Shown: in pieces, positions 9,438 to 15,759 of the stretch
Layout: each line of letters begins with the position of its first letter
Position numbering within the stretch: the first letter of the stretch is position 1
NCBI GenBank assembly: GCA_003252385.1
Contig: QKEH01000020.1
Coordinates: 1-41,123 of the forward strand
DNA length: 41,123 nt
Direction: 5' to 3'
Source: Bacteroidota bacterium
GTDB lineage: Bacteria > Bacteroidota > Bacteroidia > Bacteroidales > UBA10428
The notes under the pieces: generated by a model
The model's database searches: none
Told to the model about the DNA's origin: nothing
Seen by the model: only the letters and a program-made list of their open reading frames with translations
Made by a program: the position numbers and the translations under genes

Positions 9438-9465
9438 TAAAAAAAACCGGCCATTGCTGGCCGGT
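9438..9465 (-). terminator. Rho-independent terminator of the ferredoxin-sensor-phosphatase operon
   Basis: Read on the minus strand, ACCGGCCA (9465-9458) pairs with TGGCCGGT (9453-9446) around a 4-nt loop and is followed by a run of eight T residues. It lies about 160 nt beyond the stop codon of the SpoIIE-type phosphatase gene, with no gene in between. Confidence 0.85.
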
Positions 9466-9623
9466 CCCTTAACACCTAAAATAAACCCTTTACAAACTTT
9501 ATGCTTGGGAAAGCAAGCAGCTTGTGCTATTTGTATCTATAGGACAAGATGGCATGATTACACACGTACAAGATTCCTTTTTTTTGTGAAAATATTAAGA
9601 AAGCAAGAATAGGCGGAAATGCG

Positions 9624-10793
9624 TCAAATGTAGATGATCTTAACTTTTTTAAGGAATTTTTCTTCCAGTGTAAGGGCTATACGTTTGATAACCGTCCGCC
9701 GTATTTCGACATCCATGCCCATGTTGGGATCCTGATGGGCAATGTTAATTCGCGTACCAATTACAAACTGAATCTCGTCCGATTCCAGGATAAGTTTTAC
9801 AACCTGGTCGGCAGGTCCGTTGCCCAGAACCGCTTTGTTGGTATGTTTTTTCAGGAGACGTTCCACTTTGCTCAGGGTAAGAATACCTTCGGTATACAGG
9901 TCGAAGCCTTCCATATACGATACCGGCGGAAGGTCGGGATCAACAAATTCTTGCCCGTCATGAATTTCAATTTGCAATTCGCGGGCAATGATGTCACCGG
10001 TAGTGGCACCCATAACAATTTTACGGCCTGTAAACTCTTTGATGGTGTCAATAAGGTCTTTATCCTTCTCCTTCTCGTACGGAGGCCCGGAAAGGATCAT
10101 CAATCTGCGGGGTTCGCGGAAAAACACCACGCCGCAGGAGGTGTCGTCTTTAGCCTGAAAACCATCGTTGCGGTGAGCAATGTTGATAATGCGTCCGGCC
10201 AGTTCATGCGCCGATATTTCCCGGTTGCGTTTGACCATGTCCGTGGCAAACTGTCCCATATTGTCGTTTCCCCAACCAAACGGGTATTGGGGAGTGCCCA
10301 GCCCGGATTGTGCTACCCCGTCGGAGGTAAAAATCAGGCGGTCGCCTTTCTGCGCCATAAAGCTGGCAACCCGCAGTTTTTTATTGGCATTGCAGACTCC
10401 GGTCGGGATGAGTATTTTTCGTTGGAGTTCAAAAACCTGATGGTTTCGAATTACCAGAGTTTCGGGATTGTCGTATTCCAGCAGGGTGGTTTTTCCATTG
10501 TGCTCAATTTCAATAATGGTAAAGGTGGAATAGTTCATTTTCCGTTCACTGCACTCGGGGAGCGTTTTCATGATGATCTCCTCGCGATGTTCACGGGTAA
10601 AATTCAGGGCCATGGTAGCCGTCAGGGTTGCAAGAACACTGGCTTTTACGCCATGCCCCATGCCATCGGAGAGTACCAGGATAATCCGGTCTTCTTCTTT
10701 GATTTTGCCGGACAAAAATACATCGCCGCATATACGCTCGCCAACATGGTTGCGCTGCTGGCAGTCTACTTCTATGAAAAACTGTTCTGCCAT
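9624..10793 (-). CDS. SpoIIE-type PP2C serine phosphatase with a conserved extra C-terminal domain
   Basis: 389 residues. Residues 1-230 carry PPM/SpoIIE motifs: CGDVFL with D24, LSDGMGHG with D43, TSDGVAQSG with D158, and DDTSCGVVFF with D216/D217. The acidic residues that hold the two metal ions are present, so phosphatase activity is likely. Residues 231-389 form a second domain (starts LMILSGPPYE, contains GATTGDIIARELQIEIHD and DLYTEGILTLSKV) that, as I recall, accompanies SpoIIE proteins near hydrogenase-type clusters; its function is not established. The start codon overlaps the stop of the upstream sensor gene by one base (TAATG arrangement), so translation is probably coupled. It is the last gene of the operon and the probable output. 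Its target, by family precedent an STAS-domain or other phosphoprotein, is not in the window. Confidence 0.85.
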   Translation of the reverse strand: MAEQFFIEVDCQQRNHVGERICGDVFLSGKIKEEDRIILVLSDGMGHGVKASVLATLTATMALNFTREHREEIIMKTLPECSERKMNYSTFTIIEIEHNGKTTLLEYDNPETLVIRNHQVFELQRKILIPTGVCNANKKLRVASFMAQKGDRLIFTSDGVAQSGLGTPQYPFGWGNDNMGQFATDMVKRNREISAHELAGRIINIAHRNDGFQAKDDTSCGVVFFREPRRLMILSGPPYEKEKDKDLIDTIKEFTGRKIVMGATTGDIIARELQIEIHDGQEFVDPDLPPVSYMEGFDLYTEGILTLSKVERLLKKHTNKAVLGNGPADQVVKLILESDEIQFVIGTRINIAHQDPNMGMDVEIRRTVIKRIALTLEEKFLKKVKIIYI

Positions 10794-12670
10794 TACTTGT
10801 TATTCGTTCCGGAGTGGGTATTGGAGTCTTTGTCGTAAAATTTTATCACCGAGTTGAGCATCTTTTCGATATCGGAGGCGCCTTCGCCCAGCAGAATTTG
10901 TTGAACCATTTCCAGGTTTTTATCTATTACGTCGGATACCCGGCGGATGACTTCGGCTTTTTGTACCTCGGGTGCCTGCATGTCGCGTACAATTCCTCCG
11001 GCGATTTGCCCTGATATTATGGGAAAAATAGACAGGTTGAGCAGGTTTCCATTATGAATCACATCGCGCGATTCAATGGCTTCGGAATTGGATATTACGT
11101 ACGAGAAAAGTTTGGAAATATCCTCCGGGATAAATTTCCGGAGGTCGGCACCGGCTAGATCCGGTATGACTTCTATGATTTCTTCAGCTTCTTCGCCAAT
11201 AATGCGGCAGAAGGTGTCGTTGGCTTTTACAATTTTTAGCTTGAAGTCGACAATGACAATACCGGCACGCAGTTTATTGAGCATGGCATTGGTCAGTTCG
11301 GAGGCCTGATAGGCTGAATGGTGCTCGGTTTTTATCTGGTCTTTGGCTTCGCGAAGTTCCTGGCGCGTTCGTGCCAGTTTCTCGTTCAGTTCAGACAGGG
11401 TTTCGTTAAACGTTTTGGTGTGTTTAATGGTGTAGGTGGCACACATTTCGGGAATTACGATGCCTTTTGCCATATCAACGGCAAACTCGCGGCACGAGTG
11501 GTATCCGCACTGATTGCAGTTAACCGCATCGCCCGGTTGCTTGCCCAGGGTTTTAAGCGCTTCTTTAATCCTTTCCTTTTCGGGTTCCGGAATGCGTTTG
11601 TCGTTGGGGGTAAATGTGCGTTTGAAATTCAGTTGCCCGTATTCCTCCAGATCGTCGTACCATTCGGCACGGAAAAATCTTTTCAGGCGATCGTTGGCAT
11701 ATTTAATTACCTGGTATTCTTTTAATAGCTTATTACCCCGCCGGGAGAGCCCGGGGCCGGTGAGTGCGCTGCCGTACATCACATGCAGGTGGCGGTGGAT
11801 GATTTTTACATTTTCTTCAAATTCCTCAATGGACTCAATCATAGCGTTCTTTCCTTCCACGCAAATTACATGCGAGGTAAGCAGGTTCTCGTCGATATCG
11901 GATGCCTGCATAAGCCCGTTACGCAAGGGGTATAGGGAGCCCTTGAAGGCAAAAGGAGGATCGAAGTCGGAAAATTCTACTGTATTTTCGTTGATGTTAA
12001 ATTCCTCGAAGAGTTGGCGTAGTTCCGGGTAGGTAAGGGCACAGTCTATTTTGCCGTCATCGTCATATAGGAGGATCTCGTCTTTACTTGCAATATTGGG
12101 GCCGATGTAGATGACCATCAGGTTTTCCTTATGGCACTTGCGCACTACTTTGGCCATGGCTACCATAGGCGAAACAAAGGGTACCAGGTTGTTGATCAGG
12201 TTGGGATGGTATTTCTCAATGTAACTTACCACTACCGGATCGCAACTCGAAATGGAATAGCGGCCTTTAAAATCGCTGTAAAAAGTCATATAGCGGTTGG
12301 CGATCAGGTCGACCCCAAAGGCCATTTCGTGCACATAGTGAATGCCCAGGGAACGGATCATCTGTACAAATTTCCGGTAGTCGGTGATATCGGCAAATTC
12401 GGCGGCAATGCTGGGGGATACGATGGCTGCCTTCTTGATACGACCTGCCAGCATGCGTCGTGCGTCTTCTATGGACGAACGGTAGCTTATGGCTTTTGGG
12501 GCGCAGGAATCGATACAGGCACCACAGCCTATGCACCGCTCGTTAATCAGATCGGGATGCGTACTGTCCGGTCGAGCCTGTATGGCTTTTACCGGGCAAA
12601 TGCGCACACAGGTATAGCAGTTGGTGCATTTCTCGGATTCGATATAAACTAATGGCTTCAATGTAAGCAA
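10793..12670 (-). CDS. [FeFe]-hydrogenase-like iron-sulfur/PAS sensor protein lacking H-cluster ligands
   Basis: 625 residues. Two 4Fe-4S ferredoxin motifs come first (C15, C18, C21, C25 and C46, C49, C52, C56). Residues about 80-320 follow the fold of the [FeFe]-hydrogenase large-subunit domain. The first H-cluster loop reads SSCDPVV (141-147), the second IGPNIASKDE (189-198) and the third VMYGSALTGPG (297-307), so the cysteines expected in TSCCP, MPC and ACPGGC-type motifs are replaced. C385, C388, C393 and C410 form another four-cysteine Fe-S motif, followed by a coiled coil (about 420-460), a PAS domain (about 461-565) and a helical tail. Architecture and neighbours match sensory hydrogenase-like proteins (HydS/HsfB type), but hydrogen chemistry is unlikely. 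No ATG is available; translation probably begins at TTG 12670 or TTG 12661, since an in-frame stop lies just upstream. Confidence 0.85.
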   Translation of the reverse strand: MLTLKPLVYIESEKCTNCYTCVRICPVKAIQARPDSTHPDLINERCIGCGACIDSCAPKAISYRSSIEDARRMLAGRIKKAAIVSPSIAAEFADITDYRKFVQMIRSLGIHYVHEMAFGVDLIANRYMTFYSDFKGRYSISSCDPVVVSYIEKYHPNLINNLVPFVSPMVAMAKVVRKCHKENLMVIYIGPNIASKDEILLYDDDGKIDCALTYPELRQLFEEFNINENTVEFSDFDPPFAFKGSLYPLRNGLMQASDIDENLLTSHVICVEGKNAMIESIEEFEENVKIIHRHLHVMYGSALTGPGLSRRGNKLLKEYQVIKYANDRLKRFFRAEWYDDLEEYGQLNFKRTFTPNDKRIPEPEKERIKEALKTLGKQPGDAVNCNQCGYHSCREFAVDMAKGIVIPEMCATYTIKHTKTFNETLSELNEKLARTRQELREAKDQIKTEHHSAYQASELTNAMLNKLRAGIVIVDFKLKIVKANDTFCRIIGEEAEEIIEVIPDLAGADLRKFIPEDISKLFSYVISNSEAIESRDVIHNGNLLNLSIFPIISGQIAGGIVRDMQAPEVQKAEVIRRVSDVIDKNLEMVQQILLGEGASDIEKMLNSVIKFYDKDSNTHSGTNNK

Positions 12671-12685
12671 GTTTACAAGTTAGTA

Positions 12686-12937
12686 TTAGGGGATTTTTAG
12701 TCCCTCATCCAAATACGCTTCAATATTCTCGGGTGTTACCTGCTGATACAGTCGCCCGTTGATGAGGATATTGGGACCCAGGGAACACTGTTCAAAACAA
12801 TGATCGGCTTTAAACTCAACCGAGTCTTCCAGGTTATGGCGAAGGATGTATTTACGAACCACCTCCACCAGGCTGCGGTTGCCTCGCGCAAAACACGAAC
12901 TGCCTAAACAGAGTACAATTTTTTGTTTCCGGAGCAT
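12686..12937 (-). CDS. Thioredoxin-like 2Fe-2S ferredoxin (NuoE/HydC C-terminal type)
   Basis: 83 residues. C10 and C15 (CLGSSC) with C47 and C51 (CFEQCSLGPN) form the CxxxxC...CxxxC cluster motif of the thioredoxin-like ferredoxin fold found in NuoE, HydC and HoxE. It should carry one 2Fe-2S cluster and pass single electrons in the cytoplasm. The helical N-terminal domain of full NuoE/HydC subunits is missing, so this is a free-standing ferredoxin. The ATG at 12937 is chosen because the upstream extension begins only at TTG and a TAATTTTG -7 box lies at 12975-12968. The hydrogenase-like sensor gene follows after 15 nt, so the two are co-transcribed; it may deliver redox state to that sensor (inference). 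Confidence 0.85.
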   Translation of the reverse strand: MLRKQKIVLCLGSSCFARGNRSLVEVVRKYILRHNLEDSVEFKADHCFEQCSLGPNILINGRLYQQVTPENIEAYLDEGLKIP

Positions 12938-12967
12938 GTGGGCTGGATTTATGCTGCTGAATATAGC

Positions 12968-12975
12968 CAAAATTA
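12968..12975 (-). promoter_or_regulatory. -7 promoter box of the ferredoxin-sensor-phosphatase operon
   Basis: Read on the minus strand the site is TAATTTTG, an exact TAnnTTTG match, 30 nt before the ATG at 12937. No well-spaced -33 element is visible. Confidence 0.45.
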
Positions 12976-13013
12976 TACTTTTTCAAAAGCCTTGACGCCC
13001 GGCATGTTGGTTG

Positions 13014-13033
13014 GAACGTTAAAAATAACGTTC
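13014..13033. promoter_or_regulatory. Perfect 8-4-8 inverted repeat, candidate operator between rex and the redox operon
   Basis: GAACGTTA and TAACGTTC flank a 4-nt AAAA spacer. The site lies 32 nt before the rex ATG and about 40 nt upstream of the -7 box of the divergent operon. Rex boxes are inverted repeats related to TTGTGAA...TTCACAA or TTGTTAA...TTAACAA. This one shares the GTTA/TAAC core, but its half-sites are closer together and the outer bases differ, so Rex binding is possible but unproven. Confidence 0.5.
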
Positions 13034-13064
13034 TTTAGAATGCAAAATTCAATAATCCCATTGC

Positions 13065-13697
13065 ATGAAGGTATTACCGGAAAAAACCGTAGAGCGTTTG
13101 AGCGAGTATCGCCGTACGCTCTACCAGTGTCTGGAGCACGGAAAAGTGCATATTTATTCACACGAGCTGGCCGAAATACATAATATCACTGCGGTTCAGG
13201 TACGTCGCGATATCATGTTTGCCGGGTATTCGTCTGCCAACCGAAAAGGATACCATGCCAAAGAACTGATTGATGTTATAGGCATGCTTATCGATCCCCA
13301 GGAGATTTCGAATGTGGGCGTGGTCGGTTTGGGAAATCTGGGACGTGCCATATCTACCTATTTTATTAATAAGCGTCCGCAACTTCAGTTGGTGGCAACC
13401 TTCGACCTGGATCCGAAAAAAATCGGGAGGGAAATCAACGGGGTGGAATGCTTCTCGATTGAACGCTTACGCGAAATAGTAATCAGCAGGAACATCACCA
13501 TCGGCATTCTTACGGTACCCATGTATTCGGCTCATGACATGGCCAAAGCACTGGTTCAGGCAGGGGTAAAAGGGATTCTGAATTTTACCACGGTCAATCT
13601 GAGCGTACCTGAGAACGTGTATCTGGAAGAGTACGACATGATTACTTCACTGGAAAAAGTGGCCTATTTTATCAAATACCATAAAACAGAGGAATAG
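13065..13697 (+). CDS. rex: Redox-sensing transcriptional repressor Rex
   Basis: 210 residues, normal for Rex. Residues 1-80 form the winged-helix DNA-binding domain (YSHELAEIHNITAVQVRRDI, then GYHAKELIDVIG). Residues 82-210 form the Rossmann domain with VGVVGLGNLGRA (G88, G90, G93) and D114 in ATFDLD, which favours NAD(H) over NADP(H). Rex represses fermentative and hydrogenase-type genes when NADH is low and lets go when NADH rises. It is divergent from the ferredoxin/sensor/phosphatase operon, with the inverted repeat at 13014-13033 in the shared region, which suggests that it controls that operon and itself. Substitution of the usual KDLS after QVR by RDIM is a mild departure. Confidence 0.9.
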   Translation: MKVLPEKTVERLSEYRRTLYQCLEHGKVHIYSHELAEIHNITAVQVRRDIMFAGYSSANRKGYHAKELIDVIGMLIDPQEISNVGVVGLGNLGRAISTYFINKRPQLQLVATFDLDPKKIGREINGVECFSIERLREIVISRNITIGILTVPMYSAHDMAKALVQAGVKGILNFTTVNLSVPENVYLEEYDMITSLEKVAYFIKYHKTEE

Positions 13698-13749
13698 TGG
13701 GTATTGCAGGCATTTCTTTGAAATGGTTTTGGATCAAACCTTGAATAGT

Positions 13750-14226
13750 ATGAAAATAGAATTTAATGCTCCGGTAGTGTTTACCCGCGACATAGCAGCG
13801 TCGTGTAGTTTTTACAGGAAATACCTTCACCAGGAAATCCTGTACGATTTTGGTGCCAATGTGATGTTTAAGAGCCATTTGTCGTTATGGCAACTCAAGC
13901 CCGAATACGAAGTGAGCGCAGTGGCGGGTAACCCGAAACACGGCAATACCTTTGAGCTGTATTTTGAAACAGACGATATTGCCACAAGCCTTGAACATCT
14001 CAAAAGTGCTGGGGTGGAGTTTTTACATGAATTAAAAACCGAACCCTGGGGGCAGCAAACCTTTCGTTTTTTCGATCCCGACCATCATTTGGTGGAAATT
14101 GGGGAGCGTATGGAGGCTTTTATCACTCGTGTTTTTGAGGAATCCGGGTCGGTTGAGGCAACCTGTCAACGTACCGGGGTACCGGAGGAAACAGTTCGTA
14201 CCTTCTTAAGGAATCCAGAGAGCTAA
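13750..14226 (+). CDS. VOC-superfamily (glyoxalase/bleomycin resistance-like) protein
   Basis: 158 residues. The babbababb pattern of a single VOC unit is visible: FNAPVVFTRDIAASCSFYRKYL, then FELYFETDDIATSLEHLKSAGV and FRFFDPDHHLVEIGE. Glu residues at the FELYF and VEIGE positions fit metal ligands, while the first position is Pro/Val rather than the usual His. Such proteins act on small organic compounds or bind them; the substrate is unknown. After residue 125 a short tail (SVEATCQRTGVPEETVRTFL) resembles a helix-turn-helix and is unusual for the family. It follows rex after 52 nt and may be co-transcribed. An ATG at 13723 would add nine residues outside the domain. Confidence 0.75.
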   Translation: MKIEFNAPVVFTRDIAASCSFYRKYLHQEILYDFGANVMFKSHLSLWQLKPEYEVSAVAGNPKHGNTFELYFETDDIATSLEHLKSAGVEFLHELKTEPWGQQTFRFFDPDHHLVEIGERMEAFITRVFEESGSVEATCQRTGVPEETVRTFLRNPES

Positions 14227-14255
14227 GCCACTTTTCATCTTTTACCGGAGTTGCG

Positions 14256-14263
14256 TATCTTCG
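14256..14263 (+). promoter_or_regulatory. -7-like promoter box before the aminotransferase gene
   Basis: TATCTTCG differs at one base from TAnnTTTG and lies 26 nt before the ATG at 14290. It supports that start over a TTG at 14251, which would begin upstream of this box. Confidence 0.35.
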
Positions 14264-14289
14264 TCGCGCATTTCCATGGTACACGTGTA

Positions 14290-15606
14290 ATGAACTATTC
14301 CTTTTCTGCACTGGCGCAAGCTTCTCTCACTCCATCGGCCATTAATGAATTAACGGCTGGTTTTGCCGAAGATTTTCGTGAAGGGGTCGACATCAACCTG
14401 GGGGTGGGCTATGTTAATGATCGCACTATACCCTTCGAAGCCATTCAGAAAGCCTATGCCGAAATTGTGGCTCGGCCGGAGCGTTACCGGAATGCGTTAA
14501 ACTATGGTGGAGCCGAGGGATCCCCCAATCTGCGCCGATCGATCCGGGAATACTACCTGAAAAACGGCATTGGGCAATTGAACGCACAGCATTTTCAGGG
14601 TCGAAGAATTTTAATTGGAGCCAATGGTGCCACCAGCCTGCTCGATGCTCTGTCGGATGTGTTGCAGCCCGGCGTGGTGATTACTGCCGACCCTTATTAT
14701 TACATTTATACCGAAACCCTGGAGCGGAAAGGTTTTCGTATTCTGGCCATTCCGGAAGATGAACAGGGCCTGGATGTGGATCTTCTGGAAGAGGCAGTTC
14801 AAACCCTGGATCCGCGAACCATTAGTTTCTTTTATCTTGTAACGGTGAATAATCCATCCACCGTCATTCTGTCCGACGCTCGCAGAAAGTCTCTTGTTGC
14901 ACTGGCCGAAAGTCTCTCGTGTCAGACAGGGGTAAAGATTCCTGTGGTGTTCGATAAGGCCTACGAGGACATCATCCACAACCCGGAGCTGGCGCAGCCT
15001 GTGTCGGGACTTCGCTACGATACTTTGGGGCTGGTACTGGAAGTGGGGACCTTGTCCAAGATACTGGCGCCTGCTCTCCGGATAGGCTATGCCCTGGTTC
15101 CCGATGACCAACTTGCCGATGCGTTGGTGCAGCGTACCTCGGACATAGGGTTTAGTTCCTCGCTCATCAATCAGGAAATTGCAGGTTGGCTGCTCGACCA
15201 TCATATCCTCGTGCAGAAAGAAAAAGTGAATCGGGGCTACCGGGATAAGGCACTGTACATCCAAAACTTGTTTCGCCGCTATTTGAGTAACTATCTCGAA
15301 TCGTACACCGGAGGCGAAGCCGGTTTCTATTTCTACCTTACACTGAACCAGGTTCGAACCGACAAAGGTTCCCCATTTTTTCAGTTCCTGACGCGAACTA
15401 CCGGCGATCCATCCGCAGACGGTTGCCCGGAGAAGAAACCTCGGTTGGTCTACATTCCCGGTTCTATTTGCAGCCGAAGCCCGAAATCGCTTCATCAACT
15501 CCGCTTGTCGTATGGTTTCGAGGAGGATGAGGTGTTCGAAAGGGCTGTTCAGCTCATTGCCGAAGCCTGCGAATACGACCGGGTAGCTTCTTTAAGCAGC
15601 AAATAG
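14290..15606 (+). CDS. PLP-dependent aminotransferase, class I/II
   Basis: 438 residues from the ATG at 14290. Fold-type I features are clear: LNYGGAEGSPNLRRSIREYY near the N-terminus, ILIGANGATSLLDALSDVL around the cofactor phosphate, NNPSTVILSDARRKSL (the N-P loop), VVFDKAYEDI with the PLP-ring Asp, and TLSKILAPALRIGY with the Schiff-base Lys. RLSYGF near the C-terminus holds the carboxylate-binding Arg. The sequence resembles the 2-aminoadipate/kynurenine aminotransferase branch and the C-terminal domain of MocR regulators, but there is no DNA-binding domain. It transfers an amino group between an amino acid and a keto acid; substrate unknown. It faces malQ tail to tail. Confidence 0.87.
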   Translation: MNYSFSALAQASLTPSAINELTAGFAEDFREGVDINLGVGYVNDRTIPFEAIQKAYAEIVARPERYRNALNYGGAEGSPNLRRSIREYYLKNGIGQLNAQHFQGRRILIGANGATSLLDALSDVLQPGVVITADPYYYIYTETLERKGFRILAIPEDEQGLDVDLLEEAVQTLDPRTISFFYLVTVNNPSTVILSDARRKSLVALAESLSCQTGVKIPVVFDKAYEDIIHNPELAQPVSGLRYDTLGLVLEVGTLSKILAPALRIGYALVPDDQLADALVQRTSDIGFSSSLINQEIAGWLLDHHILVQKEKVNRGYRDKALYIQNLFRRYLSNYLESYTGGEAGFYFYLTLNQVRTDKGSPFFQFLTRTTGDPSADGCPEKKPRLVYIPGSICSRSPKSLHQLRLSYGFEEDEVFERAVQLIAEACEYDRVASLSSK

Positions 15607-15759
15607 GTAGGAAACGGGCTGTTTGAATGCCCATCTCGTTACGGAAAATTGATCGAACCGGGTTTTTCATCGGCACCATAGCATGCACTTTCCGGAAGCC
15701 ATCACGTGAGGCAGACGATATTTACCGGTGGCTTGGTGCCTTCCTGTGAGGATGATCAA

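Larger units (their letters stand above)
8956..9623. other. Long intergenic region with two strong hairpins, no protein gene seen
   Basis: 668 bases between the flavoprotein start and the end of the minus-strand redox operon. It contains a perfect 11-bp inverted repeat (9211-9239) and the operon terminator (9438-9465). The AT-rich stretch 9240-9437 between the hairpins has no convincing frame on either strand, and a 77-codon frame at 9379-9612 runs straight through the terminator and looks accidental. An untranslated RNA is possible, but I recognise no known family. Confidence 0.5.

Noticed and set aside
9379-9612. 77-codon plus-strand frame between the hairpins
   Set aside because: It runs through the terminator stem and has no coding character.
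9735-10838. Long open frame opposite the phosphatase gene (367 codons)
   Set aside because: It spans the overlap of two well-supported minus-strand genes and its translation has no recognisable domain; it is a codon-bias shadow.
10793-12670. Calling the gene a functional [FeFe]-hydrogenase
   Set aside because: The three H-cluster loops lack the expected cysteines.
14611-15498. Open frame opposite the aminotransferase gene (295 codons)
   Set aside because: No motif or promoter, and it lies fully within a gene with intact PLP motifs.
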